Under the pieces are notes generated by a model. It had not been told where the DNA came from, did not search any database, and saw nothing but the letters and a program-made list of their open reading frames with translations. Positions 1-7,504 of a stretch of DNA of 18,396 nucleotides are shown one piece after another; position 1 is the first letter of the stretch, and every line of letters begins with the position of its first letter. The translations under genes were made by a program, and so were the position numbers. The DNA lies in assembly GCA_937891595.1 (NCBI GenBank), contig CALATF010000064.1, forward strand, positions 1 through 18,396, given 5' to 3'. Source of the stretch: an uncultured Clostridia bacterium (GTDB taxonomy: Bacteria > Bacillota > Clostridia > Christensenellales > UBA1242).

Positions 1-4
1 TTTT

Positions 5-1540
5 ATGGCAAATAGAGAAACTATTGTTGTTGTTGATTTTGGCGGACAATACAGCCAACTTATTGCTAGACGTGTTAGGGATATGAATGTATATTCAGAG
101 CTTGTACCTAATACTGTTAGTGTAGAAAAAATTAAAGAAATAAACCCTATAGGTATTATCTTTACTGGCGGACCATTAAGTACTTTTGATGATTGTGCAC
201 TTAGTATTGATAAAGAAATTTTAAACTTAAACATTCCTATTTTTGCAATTTGTTATGGTATGCAACTTACAGCACAACTTATGGGTGGTAAAGTAAGTAC
301 TGCTAAAGTAGGCGAATATGGTAAAGTTGAAATAGAATATGAAGAACACCCATTGTTTAAAGGCATTAAGAAAAAAGGTCAAGTTTGGATGAGTCACCAT
401 GATTCTGTTACAAAACTTGGCAAAGGTTTTAAAGCTATTGCAAAGACTAAAGACACAGCTATTGCTGCTTATGCTAATGATGAAAAGAATATTTTTGGTT
501 TACAATTCCACCCAGAAGTAGTACATTCTGAACAAGGTTTAGATATTATGAAAAACTTTGTTTACAACATTTGCAAAGCTAAAGGCGAATGGAACATGAG
601 CAGTTTTGTAAATAATCAAGTAGCAATTTTAAAAGAAAAATTACAAAACAAAAAAGTTCTTTTAGCTCTATCAGGTGGTGTAGATAGTTCTGTTTGCGCA
701 GCTCTTATTCAAAAGGCATGCCCAGAAGCATTAACTTGTGTTTTTGTTGACCATGGTCTACTTAGAAAATATGAAAGAGAAGAAGTTGAAAAGGTATTCA
801 AAGAACAATTTAAAATTAACTTAATTACTGTTGATGCTTCTGAAACTTTCTTGAGAAAGCTTAAGAACGTTACTGACCCAGAAAAGAAAAGAAAAATCAT
901 CGGTAAACAATTTATCAAAGTATTTGAAAAAGAAGCAAAGAAAATAGGAAAAGTAGATTTCTTAGCTCAAGGCACAATTTATCCTGACGTTGTTGAAAGT
1001 GGAATAGGTAAATCTCAAGTTATTAAAAGCCACCATAATGTTGGCGGTCTTCCAAGCGTTGTTGACTTTGAAGAAATTATTGAACCACTTAGAGATTTGT
1101 ATAAAGACGAAGTAAGAAAAGTTGGTTTTGAACTTGGCTTACCAGAAAAAATGGTTATGCGTCAACCTTTCCCAGGCCCAGGTTTAGGCGTAAGAGTTAT
1201 AGGTAAAATTACTAAAGATAAGCTTGATATTTTAAGAGACGCTGACTTTGCTTTTAGAGATGAAATTGATAAAGCTGGTTTATCTAAAGAAATTTGGCAA
1301 TACTTTGCAGTTATTACAGATATGCGTTCTGTTGGCGTTATGGGAGATGAAAGAACATACGATTATACAATCGCTTTAAGGGCTGTAAATAGTATTGATG
1401 CTATGACTGCAGACTGGTATAAAATTCCACATGAAGTTCTTGATAAATGTAGTGCTAGAATTGTTAACGAAGTTAAACATGTTAACCGTGTTGTTTATGA
1501 TATAACATCTAAACCACCTGCAACTATTGAATGGGAATAA
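5..1540 (+). CDS. guaA: GMP synthase (glutamine-hydrolysing)
   Basis: Cytoplasmic enzyme of purine synthesis that converts XMP to GMP with ATP and glutamine. The 511 residues match the usual full length. The N-terminal class I glutamine amidotransferase domain (about 1-190) has the nucleophile Cys83 in AICYGMQL and the His169/Glu171 pair in FHPEVVHSEQG, so the catalytic triad is complete. The ATP-pyrophosphatase domain carries the PP-loop SGGVDSS at 223-229, and the C-terminal dimerisation domain contains RQPFPGPGLGVRV and ends in the family-typical PPATIEWE. Only four bases precede the ATG, so the ribosome binding site and any guanine riboswitch or promoter lie outside the window; the start is supported by the normal GuaA N-terminus (FGGQYSQLIARRVR). 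It stands alone and is followed by its own terminator. Confidence 0.98.
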   Translation: MANRETIVVVDFGGQYSQLIARRVRDMNVYSELVPNTVSVEKIKEINPIGIIFTGGPLSTFDDCALSIDKEILNLNIPIFAICYGMQLTAQLMGGKVSTAKVGEYGKVEIEYEEHPLFKGIKKKGQVWMSHHDSVTKLGKGFKAIAKTKDTAIAAYANDEKNIFGLQFHPEVVHSEQGLDIMKNFVYNICKAKGEWNMSSFVNNQVAILKEKLQNKKVLLALSGGVDSSVCAALIQKACPEALTCVFVDHGLLRKYEREEVEKVFKEQFKINLITVDASETFLRKLKNVTDPEKKRKIIGKQFIKVFEKEAKKIGKVDFLAQGTIYPDVVESGIGKSQVIKSHHNVGGLPSVVDFEEIIEPLRDLYKDEVRKVGFELGLPEKMVMRQPFPGPGLGVRVIGKITKDKLDILRDADFAFRDEIDKAGLSKEIWQYFAVITDMRSVGVMGDERTYDYTIALRAVNSIDAMTADWYKIPHEVLDKCSARIVNEVKHVNRVVYDITSKPPATIEWE

Positions 1541-1549
1541 AATAAAAAT

Positions 1550-1578
1550 AAAAGGGTAGAAAATTTCTATCCTTTTTT
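1550..1578 (+). terminator. intrinsic terminator of guaA
   Basis: AAAAGGGTAGAAA pairs with TTTCTATCCTTTT (one G-U wobble) in a very short loop, followed by a T-rich tail. It starts 10 bases after the guaA stop. Confidence 0.85.
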
Positions 1579-1604
1579 ATTTTATTAATTTTTAAACACA
1601 TTTT

Positions 1605-1610
1605 TATAAT
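1605..1610 (+). promoter_or_regulatory. possible -10 box for the ferritin-like gene
   Basis: A perfect TATAAT lies 33 bases before the chosen start, between the guaA terminator and the AAAGGAG site. No convincing -35 box is visible, so this is weak evidence in AT-rich DNA. Confidence 0.35.
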
Positions 1611-1642
1611 TTATGGAATATAAAAAACATAAAGGAGAAAAT

Positions 1643-2044
1643 ATGTTTAATTTTTATAATAATAATTTTAAAAATCAAAATAATACAAAAGAAGTTGATA
1701 AAACTAATGAACAAAAAAATAGTTTAAATTGCGAAAGTTTAACTAACGAAGAAAATAAAGTCAATGTTAATTTAAAAGTTAATGCAAGTGCAATTAATTT
1801 TGAGGAATTACAAAAAGCAAGGCAGGATTTGGTAGGAGAAATCTTAGCAATTATAGATTATGATAAGCATATAAACAATGCTACTAATAATTTAGCAAAA
1901 GCAACTTGGGTAGATATTAAAAACGAAGAGCTTGTGCACGTAGGCGAGCTTTTAGCTTTGATAGATTATCTTGATAGCTCTCAAAAAAAATTTATAGAAA
2001 AAGGGTTTAATGAGTTTCTTTCAAGATTAAAAAATGGGCAATAA
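1643..2044 (+). CDS. ferritin-like protein of the encapsulated-ferritin (EncFtn) type
   Basis: 133 residues. An in-frame ATG exists at 1613, but AAAGGAG at 1631-1637 sits five bases before the ATG at 1643, so I use that start. Residues 1-50 are a low-complexity Asn/Lys/Glu-rich extension; 52-130 form two predicted helices. The second half has Glu66, Tyr73, His76, then Glu96-x-x-His99 (NEELVHVGEL). From memory, the iron ligands of encapsulated ferritin are Glu32, Tyr39 (near the site), Glu62 and His65; the spacings here (+7, +30, +33) are identical, which supports a ferroxidase-type di-iron site built by dimerisation of single two-helix subunits. Likely role: iron oxidation or storage in the cytoplasm. 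No encapsulin shell gene is in the window. A generic rubrerythrin-like protein is the alternative. It converges with the DUF1653 gene six bases away. Confidence 0.7.
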   Translation: MFNFYNNNFKNQNNTKEVDKTNEQKNSLNCESLTNEENKVNVNLKVNASAINFEELQKARQDLVGEILAIIDYDKHINNATNNLAKATWVDIKNEELVHVGELLALIDYLDSSQKKFIEKGFNEFLSRLKNGQ

Positions 2045-2050
2045 AATTAA

Positions 2051-2275
2051 TTAGTTTTTATTAGTTGAAACAAATTCAAATCTAGGAACAACTTTTCCTT
2101 GTTCGTTTGTTACTTGTTCTAAAAAAGATGATAAAGGTCTAGCATAATATTGTTTATTTTCTAAACCCTGATAAATTACCAAATTTTCTTTATTATCCGA
2201 GTGTTTTGCAATAAACAAAACGTTAATGCTACCGCCTTTAAAATGTTTATATATTCCTATTCTTATATTATCCAT
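2051..2275 (-). CDS. DUF1653 domain protein
   Basis: 74 residues, consisting of a single DUF1653 domain: IYKHFKGG at the start, then AKHSDNKENLVIYQGL, YYARPLSSFLEQV and the closing VPRFEFV, which match the family's usual pattern RYRHFKG...VA.HSET.E..VVYR.L...WVRP...F.E.V......RFE. The family is a small beta-rich domain of unknown function, usually 60-80 residues, so this is full length. AAAGGT lies nine bases upstream of the ATG. The stop is only six bases from the stop of the opposing ferritin-like gene, with no room for a separate terminator. An upstream terminator at 2345-2373 separates it from the epimerase operon, so it probably has its own promoter within 2276-2345. Confidence 0.85.
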   Translation of the reverse strand: MDNIRIGIYKHFKGGSINVLFIAKHSDNKENLVIYQGLENKQYYARPLSSFLEQVTNEQGKVVPRFEFVSTNKN

Positions 2276-2344
2276 AAAATTAATACCTTTGTTTCGATAA
2301 GTAATAATAACATAAAAAAGTAATAAATTATAAATAAAATATAA

Positions 2345-2373
2345 TAAAAAAACACTCTTTTTGAGTGTTTTTT
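2345..2373 (-). terminator. intrinsic terminator of the kinase/epimerase operon
   Basis: On the minus strand the arms AAAAAACACTC and GAGTGTTTTTT form an 11-bp stem around a five-base A-rich loop, with a T tail. The 5' arm overlaps the stop codon of the epimerase gene. The stem is symmetric enough to act on both strands. Confidence 0.85.
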
Positions 2374-3145
2374 ACATGTTTAATTGTTTTGCTTTTTGTA
2401 AGCTTAGTTTATAAAATTCTTCAACAGACATATTAAGATATTCATATCTATAACAACTTTCTAATATTACTGGACCTGAGTAGTTTGCTTTTTTTAAGTT
2501 TTCGGTTAGGGCGTTCCAGTTAATTGTTCCGTCAAATGGTAAAAGATGCAAATCGTCTGATTTATCGTTATCATGTAAGTGAACTGCAAATATTTTATCT
2601 TTAAAATTATCCCAGTTAAATTTATCATTAAAATGAGCATGATAATGACCACTGTCAAAACATATTCCCACGTTTTTATTTTGAATGTGTTTTAAAACAT
2701 ACTCTAGGTATCCCCAAATTTTTGTATTTTCAAAAGCAATTTTTATATTTAATTTTTCTGCATGATTAACAATTTTTTGTAGTCTTTTTATGCCTATCAA
2801 ATTTGGTTCAGGAGCTTCGCTTTTAGAAGTTAAATGCATAACAACCATTTCTATTTTATTTTTACTGCAAGCATCTAAATCGTTTATATAATTTTTAACT
2901 AAATTGTCGCCTTCGTCACCTTCTAGCCAAATGTTATTTATGTTTTTGTATCCAAGGTGAGCAAAGACAATTTTTAATCCTAATTTTCTACAAAGTTTTA
3001 ACTGTTCTTCTTGTGAAAACAGATTTTCTTTATTGTACCATTGAATAAAAACACCATCAAAACCTGCATTTTTTATTGCTTGTATGGTTTGTTGTGGAGT
3101 AACGTTTTTGTTGCCATTTTGTACACATTGAATATACGTTTGCAT
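2372..3145 (-). CDS. sugar phosphate isomerase/epimerase (AP endonuclease 2-like TIM barrel)
   Basis: 257 residues, the normal size for single-domain xylose-isomerase-like TIM barrels (AP_endonuc_2 family). The metal-binding pattern is visible: His104 (VVMHLTS), Glu139 (IAFENT), Asp174 and His177 (CFDSGHYHAH), His199 and Asp202 (AVHLHDND), His210 and Glu229 (VILES). These enzymes isomerise or epimerise ketose and sugar-acid substrates with a divalent metal; the substrate cannot be read from the sequence. It starts 17 bases after the stop of the ribokinase-like gene, on the same strand, with a weak AGTAGGAA site, so the pair is an operon. A role in converting a free sugar before or after phosphorylation by that kinase is an inference. 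Endonuclease IV (nfo) is less likely because the length and DNA-binding loops do not fit. Confidence 0.85.
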   Translation of the reverse strand: MQTYIQCVQNGNKNVTPQQTIQAIKNAGFDGVFIQWYNKENLFSQEEQLKLCRKLGLKIVFAHLGYKNINNIWLEGDEGDNLVKNYINDLDACSKNKIEMVVMHLTSKSEAPEPNLIGIKRLQKIVNHAEKLNIKIAFENTKIWGYLEYVLKHIQNKNVGICFDSGHYHAHFNDKFNWDNFKDKIFAVHLHDNDKSDDLHLLPFDGTINWNALTENLKKANYSGPVILESCYRYEYLNMSVEEFYKLSLQKAKQLNM

Positions 3146-3162
3146 TTTTTATTCCTACTTAA

Positions 3163-4083
3163 TTAATATTTTTTATATTTATTAATGAAATTATTTAAGT
3201 CGTTAATATAAGGCATTCCTTGTTGAGCGGTTTTTTTAGTTATTTTTATTGCTGAAGCATACTGAGCCTTTTCAACTGCCTTATCGAACGGCATGCCCTG
3301 AGCTATAAAAGTAGAGAAGTTTCCATTAAAAGTGTCGCCAGCACCCGTTGTGTCAATTACAGGAACGACGTTTATGGCATCTAATTTTATTATTTTATTT
3401 CCGTTAAAATACATTAAGCCTTGATTGCCTAAAGTTACTATAAGTTTATTTGGAAATTGTTTAACACAACGTTCTATATCTGCTGTTTCAAACATAATTT
3501 CACACTCTTTTTTATTTGCTGTTATATAAGTTATTTTGTTTAAAAGTTCGCTGTTGCCTTTTTCAGAAATTTTTAGTTTTTCAGCCCTGCAAGGAGTAAC
3601 AATAATAGGCAAATTGTTATCGTTGCAAAAATTTATTAAAGCAACGCTAACTTCTTTTGGCATTTTCATTTGTGCGACAATTAGTTTAGAAGATAATAAT
3701 ATGCTTTTATGCTTCTCAATCATATTAACAGTAAAGCTATTAATACTTCCGTTTTCTCTTGCAATTTCGTTTTCTTTAGTTTTATAGTCTATATAAATTT
3801 TACAGCAATCATTTTTAAGACCTTCAACAATGTCTATTCCAGCAGTAGAAACATTATTTTTTTTAAGATTATTAATTATCATTTCGCCTAAATAATCGTC
3901 GCCTAATTTAGAAATTATAACAACTTTTGCTCCTGCTCTTGAAGCAGATACAGCTTGATTAGAACCTTTTCCACCAGGTACAACTAAGTCCGGCTCTTTT
4001 TTAAATGTTCCGTCTTCTTTTTGAAAATATGTCATATCAAGCGAACAATCACCAAACACACAAATATCGTAATTTTTTGTCAT
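3163..4083 (-). CDS. ribokinase-like carbohydrate kinase (PfkB family)
   Basis: 306 residues, typical for the family. The first PfkB signature is PGGKGSNQAVSASRAGA (36-52), with the sugar-binding GGKG, and the second is DTTGAGDTFNG (244-254), with Asp250 as catalytic base and the anion hole GAGD. The tail ITKKTAQQGMPYINDL resembles the end of ribokinase (TRKGAQPSVP...), so ribose is a fair guess, but specificity in PfkB kinases is hard to read and rbsK is not assigned. AAAGGA lies eight bases before the ATG. It is the first gene of a two-gene operon with the TIM-barrel isomerase; no sugar transporter or regulator is adjacent, so the substrate may come from internal turnover (nucleosides, for example). 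Confidence 0.88.
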   Translation of the reverse strand: MTKNYDICVFGDCSLDMTYFQKEDGTFKKEPDLVVPGGKGSNQAVSASRAGAKVVIISKLGDDYLGEMIINNLKKNNVSTAGIDIVEGLKNDCCKIYIDYKTKENEIARENGSINSFTVNMIEKHKSILLSSKLIVAQMKMPKEVSVALINFCNDNNLPIIVTPCRAEKLKISEKGNSELLNKITYITANKKECEIMFETADIERCVKQFPNKLIVTLGNQGLMYFNGNKIIKLDAINVVPVIDTTGAGDTFNGNFSTFIAQGMPFDKAVEKAQYASAIKITKKTAQQGMPYINDLNNFINKYKKY

Positions 4084-4104
4084 TTAAATTTCCTTTTGAA
4101 ATAT

Positions 4105-4133
4105 ATATTAACATCATAAATTAAATATGGCAA
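4105..4133 (-). promoter_or_regulatory. sigma-A type promoter of the kinase/epimerase operon
   Basis: Minus-strand TTGCCA (4128-4133), a 17-base spacer and TAATAT (4105-4110), ending 21 bases before the kinase start and leaving room for its AAAGGA site. Confidence 0.6.
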
Positions 4134-4252
4134 ATAATTAATAATTGTAAAATCCATGTAAATGTAGGTAATAAAAATGATTATAGAATTTTAAAAACTT
4201 ACTACTTTAATTAATTAAAACATTTATTTTATTTTTTGTTTTTTAATTATTA

Positions 4253-4261
4253 TGTTATAAT
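4253..4261 (+). promoter_or_regulatory. extended -10 promoter of the exchanger gene
   Basis: TGTTATAAT is a perfect extended -10 (TGnTATAAT) 27 bases before the ATG. The -35 region is only T-rich, which fits extended -10 promoters. Confidence 0.6.
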
Positions 4262-4288
4262 TCTTTAACAAAAAATAAGGGAAAAATT

Positions 4289-5305
4289 ATGACAACCTTT
4301 TTAAATATTTTATTTTTAGTAATAGGAATGGTTTTATTAATTAAAGGTGCTGACTATTTTGTTAGCGGTGCTAGTGCCGTTGCAAAAAGACTTAAAGTGC
4401 CTAGTATGTTTATAGGTCTTACTATCGTAGCTCTTGGCACTAGTTTACCAGAGTTATCTGTAAGTATTACTAGTGCTTTTTCAAATAGTATTGATATGTC
4501 AGTAGGAAACATAGTAGGTTCTAACTTGTTTAATATGTTGTTAGTTATAGGTTTAGTTGCTTTATTTAAACCTATTAAGTTAGATAAATCTACAGGTAAA
4601 ATAGATTTACCTTTTTTAATAGCTATTACAGGTTGCTTAATGCTTTTTGCTTTAGATACAATTTTAGATAATTCCACATCCAGCCTTTTAACAAGAACGG
4701 AAAGTGTAATTTTATTAGTTTTACTTTTCTTGTATACATACATTTTAATATTTAATGCAAATAGAACAAGAAAAAGAAAATTAAGGCAAGCGATTTATTT
4801 AAATAAAGAAAATGCTATAGAACAACCAGAAAATCAAGAAAAACAGTTGAAAATTTGGCAAATTATTATCTATATTGTGTTGGGTTTAAGTGCTGTTGTT
4901 TTTGGTGGCGAGTGTGTTTCTACTACTGCAAAGTTTTTAGCTATTCAAATGGGTATGAGTGAAGCATTAGTAGGTTTGACTATTGTAGCACTTGGTACTA
5001 GTTTACCAGAACTTGTAACTTCAGTTGTTGCAGCTAAAAAAGGTGAAAATGATTTAGCACTTGGCAATGTAATAGGTTCTAGTATTATGAACATTTCATT
5101 AATATTAGGTTCGGTTGGGATAATAGCTCAAGCTCCTATATCTACAACTATTTTAACAGATATTATTATTTTATTTGCTTGCACCATAATATTTGCAGTT
5201 TGTTGTTTGGTAAAAAGTAAAATAGGAAAAGTTTCAGGAATTATATTGCTTAGTTTATATATATTTTACTTAACATTTGCTATTGTGCGTAATTATTGTT
5301 TTTAA
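4289..5305 (+). CDS. sodium/calcium exchanger family protein (CaCA, YrbG-like)
   Basis: Membrane antiporter of 338 residues, about 10-11 membrane segments. The two inverted alpha repeats of the CaCA superfamily are both intact and carry the same 14-residue string GLTIVALGTSLPEL, at 43-56 and 229-242; Glu55 and Glu241 are the expected cation-binding acidic residues. Each is followed by the second half of its repeat, GNIVGSN (73-79) and GNVIGSS (259-265). Between them (about 158-188) lies a charged cytoplasmic loop rich in Lys, Arg and Glu. Family members exchange Na+ or H+ for Ca2+; the direction and ion are not decided by the sequence. AAGGG lies seven bases before the ATG, an extended -10 lies upstream and a terminator follows, so it is a single-gene unit. 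Confidence 0.92.
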   Translation: MTTFLNILFLVIGMVLLIKGADYFVSGASAVAKRLKVPSMFIGLTIVALGTSLPELSVSITSAFSNSIDMSVGNIVGSNLFNMLLVIGLVALFKPIKLDKSTGKIDLPFLIAITGCLMLFALDTILDNSTSSLLTRTESVILLVLLFLYTYILIFNANRTRKRKLRQAIYLNKENAIEQPENQEKQLKIWQIIIYIVLGLSAVVFGGECVSTTAKFLAIQMGMSEALVGLTIVALGTSLPELVTSVVAAKKGENDLALGNVIGSSIMNISLILGSVGIIAQAPISTTILTDIIILFACTIIFAVCCLVKSKIGKVSGIILLSLYIFYLTFAIVRNYCF

Positions 5306-5311
5306 TTTTTT

Positions 5312-5344
5312 AAAGACTAAAGTAAAAATCTTTAGTCTTTTTTT
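5312..5344 (+). terminator. intrinsic terminator of the exchanger gene
   Basis: AAAGACTAAAG and CTTTAGTCTTT form a perfect 11-bp stem around a seven-base loop, followed by a run of T. Confidence 0.9.
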
Positions 5345-5432
5345 AATAAAGTATATTAAAGACTTTCACTAAAAATCGCAAAAATGAATATATATTACAA
5401 TTAAATATATATTAAAATTGAGGTGAAGTCTT

Positions 5433-6353
5433 ATGACATATCAGGAGTTAACCCAGCGAATAATAGATTTACAAAAGGAAGGGTTAGAAATTTATAGCGT
5501 TGGCAAAAGTGTTTTAGGCAAAAATATTTTAGCAACACATTTAGGTAGCTATGATGGAGTTCAAATAATTATCCAAGGTGGCATACACGCAAGAGAATAT
5601 ATATCTACGCTGCTTATGATAGAGCAAGCAAAATATTTAAATAGAATAGGTGGAATTAAAAGTGGTGGAATATATTTTATTTTTTTAACAAACCCAGATG
5701 GCGCAGAAATTGTTTTGAACGGCATTGATAGTGTTCCCTGCGAAATTACAAGAAAATATTTAACTTTGGCTAACGGGGGAGATAATTTTTCGCAGTATAA
5801 AGCAAATATAAATTTGGTTGATTTAAACACAAATTTCGATGCTGACTGGGGAACGGGAGCCCAAAATGTAAAATGCCCATGTCCAGAAGATTTTATAGGG
5901 TTTTACAGTAATAGTGAAAGGGAAGTAAATTCATTAATTGATTTTACGTTAAAAAATAAACCAAGTTTAACAATATCTTACCATTCTAAGGGAGAAGTTA
6001 TTTATTATGGGTTTAAAGGGCAAACACAAGCAGATATAAATAGAGATAGATTAATAGGAGAACAGCTTTCTAATTTAACTTCTTATCCATTGTTATTTAC
6101 TGAAAATAGTGCTGGGGGTTACAAAGACTGGTGCATTCGTACTTTAAAAATACCGTCATATACAATAGAAATAGGGAATGATAATTTAACCCACCCTATA
6201 ACAGAGGAGTATTTGCCACAAATATTTGAACAGAATAAAGACGTCCCGCTTACTGCTTTAAATTTGGCTATTCAATATCAAAATCAAATAAATATTCAAA
6301 AAAAGAAACAAAATAGGTTGTCAAATATTTTTAATTTCTTTAAATTTAAATAA
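5433..6353 (+). CDS. M14 family zinc carboxypeptidase, cytoplasmic
   Basis: 306 residues without signal peptide, so it acts in the cytoplasm or is released in another way. The M14 zinc site is complete: His52-x-x-Glu55 (GGIHARE) and His184 (ISYHSKGE); Glu246 in YTIEIGND is the general base. TNPDGAEIV (86-94) is another family segment. The conserved DLNRNF-type motif is here DLNTNFD (130-136): the Arg that in carboxypeptidase A (Arg145) binds the substrate carboxylate is Thr133, so the substrate end is probably recognised differently. Bacterial relatives without signal peptide trim peptidoglycan peptides (gamma-D-glutamyl-diaminopimelate bonds), which is a plausible but unproven role. The start follows AGGTGA (5421-5426). 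It is a single-gene unit converging on the radical SAM gene across a shared terminator. Confidence 0.85.
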   Translation: MTYQELTQRIIDLQKEGLEIYSVGKSVLGKNILATHLGSYDGVQIIIQGGIHAREYISTLLMIEQAKYLNRIGGIKSGGIYFIFLTNPDGAEIVLNGIDSVPCEITRKYLTLANGGDNFSQYKANINLVDLNTNFDADWGTGAQNVKCPCPEDFIGFYSNSEREVNSLIDFTLKNKPSLTISYHSKGEVIYYGFKGQTQADINRDRLIGEQLSNLTSYPLLFTENSAGGYKDWCIRTLKIPSYTIEIGNDNLTHPITEEYLPQIFEQNKDVPLTALNLAIQYQNQINIQKKKQNRLSNIFNFFKFK

Positions 6354-6357
6354 AAAG

Positions 6358-6390
6358 AAGCTCTTGAAATTTTCAAGAGCTTTACTTTTT
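6358..6390. terminator. bidirectional terminator between carboxypeptidase and radical SAM genes
   Basis: AAGCTCTTGAA and TTCAAGAGCTT form an 11-bp stem. On the plus strand it is followed by TTTACTTTTTT, on the minus strand by CTTTTTATTTA, so it can serve both convergent genes. Confidence 0.8.
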
Positions 6391-6426
6391 TATAAATTAA
6401 ATTTGATAATATTTTTAAATAATGTT

Positions 6427-7299
6427 TTATAGTGTGCCGTCTGTATTAATTTTTTTTAAATAATTTAAGTGTAAATCGGGATAGTTTTGTTTAAAATTTT
6501 TATAAATTTCTTTAGGATTTTTTTTGAATAAATTGCCTAAATATAATTTTCCGTCAGTTGTAAAATTAACTGGGCGAATGTAAACATCTCCGTTTGGGTA
6601 AACTCCACATAAATCCCCTTGTTTACCATTATGCTTTTCGTTAATTTGTATTATATCACCATATTTTTTGTGTAAAGATTTTAAAATATCATTAAATTCT
6701 TGTTTGGATATTCTATTATTTTTTTCTACGAAGCTTTTGCCTTTGCCACTGTTTGAAATGTTAGACAAATAAATTTTTTTAATATTATTATTTATGCACC
6801 AGTTAATACAATCGTCTAAATGTTCAATATAATCTAGTCGCAAAATAAACCTTGCACTAAAATTTATATTGTGGTCGCTGAAATTTTTATTTATATTTTT
6901 TACAGCATTTTCAATATCTAAAAATGAATTTTTAATTTGTGTTATATCGTCATGAAAGTTATAAATTCCATTTAAACTTAGTTGAATGTTTATATCATAT
7001 AAATCTTTCGCTAAGTGGTTTAATGCTAACCCGTCTTGAGTTGAAAAACGAGCATCTATATTGTTTTGTTTGCATAATTTTATGTATTCTAATATATAAG
7101 GGCACAAGGTAGCTTCGCCACCAGTTAGCCACACCCTAGCAACTTTTTCTTTGGCAAAAATATTTAAAATAGAAAGTATTTTTTCTTTATCAAATTTTTC
7201 ATAATTATTTGTATTGCTTTCAAGGCAATATTTACATTTCATTCTGCATTTAGGCCAAACAAAAAGGAAAATATTCATAAAAAAGTCTTTGTCTTTCAT
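6427..7299 (-). CDS. radical SAM protein with a reduced SPASM-like C-terminus
   Basis: 290 residues. The cluster-binding motif CxxxCxxC is Cys18, Cys22 and Cys25 (CRMKCKYC), followed by the SAM-binding GGE at 60-62 (WLTGGEAT). The barrel continues to about residue 215. The C-terminus (about 229-265) has the layout of a SPASM/twitch region, DLCGVYPNGDVY...LYLGNLF..NPKEIY, but only Cys231 is present: the position where the next cysteine normally follows (GxVYPCP) is GDVYIRP. An auxiliary Fe-S cluster is therefore unlikely or incomplete. It may be a peptide-modifying or tRNA/cofactor enzyme; the substrate is unknown. No RiPP-recognition domain precedes the cluster motif, since Cys18 is close to the N-terminus. 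The start has AAGGTG upstream, and a promoter is seen at 7331-7359. Divergent from the short ORF and transporter. Confidence 0.85.
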   Translation of the reverse strand: MKDKDFFMNIFLFVWPKCRMKCKYCLESNTNNYEKFDKEKILSILNIFAKEKVARVWLTGGEATLCPYILEYIKLCKQNNIDARFSTQDGLALNHLAKDLYDINIQLSLNGIYNFHDDITQIKNSFLDIENAVKNINKNFSDHNINFSARFILRLDYIEHLDDCINWCINNNIKKIYLSNISNSGKGKSFVEKNNRISKQEFNDILKSLHKKYGDIIQINEKHNGKQGDLCGVYPNGDVYIRPVNFTTDGKLYLGNLFKKNPKEIYKNFKQNYPDLHLNYLKKINTDGTL

Positions 7300-7330
7300 T
7301 TTTAAATCACCTTATCTAATTAACAAATTA

Positions 7331-7359
7331 ATAATAACACTTAATATCTAGCAAATCAA
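7331..7359 (-). promoter_or_regulatory. promoter of the radical SAM gene
   Basis: Minus-strand TTGATT (7354-7359), 17-base spacer, TATTAT (7331-7336), 31 bases before the start codon. Confidence 0.55.
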
Positions 7360-7390
7360 TAAAAAAATACTTAGCGTAAATTGTGCAATT

Positions 7391-7439
7391 TTAACAAAAC
7401 AATTTAATTATTGTTGTTTGTTATAATAAATTTTACAAT
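7391..7439 (+). promoter_or_regulatory. possible promoter and imperfect inverted repeat upstream of the leader ORF
   Basis: TTGTTG (7411-7416), 17 bases, TACAAT (7434-7439) is the best-placed promoter for the leader ORF; another TATAAT at 7422-7427 overlaps it. The stretch 7391-7426 is an imperfect palindrome (AACAAAACAAT against ATTGTTGTTTGTT) that could be an operator. A further TATAAT at 7483-7488 is too close to the leader's Shine-Dalgarno site to serve it. Confidence 0.35.
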
Positions 7440-7504
7440 AGTACTTGAAAATAACAAATGTTTATTGTAATCTTATTATAGATATAATCTAAAGAGGGTA
7501 ATTA

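Noticed and set aside
1613..1642. In-frame upstream start (10 extra residues) for the ferritin-like gene
   Set aside because: The AAAGGAG site at 1631-1637 would be inside the coding region and serves the ATG at 1643.
3536..3891. Plus-strand open frames inside the kinase gene
   Set aside because: They are antisense to a clearly conserved ribokinase-family gene and have no ribosome binding site or family resemblance.
5387..5413. Two copies of the palindrome AATATATATT before the carboxypeptidase gene
   Set aside because: Such simple AT palindromes are expected by chance in this composition. An operator role cannot be supported.
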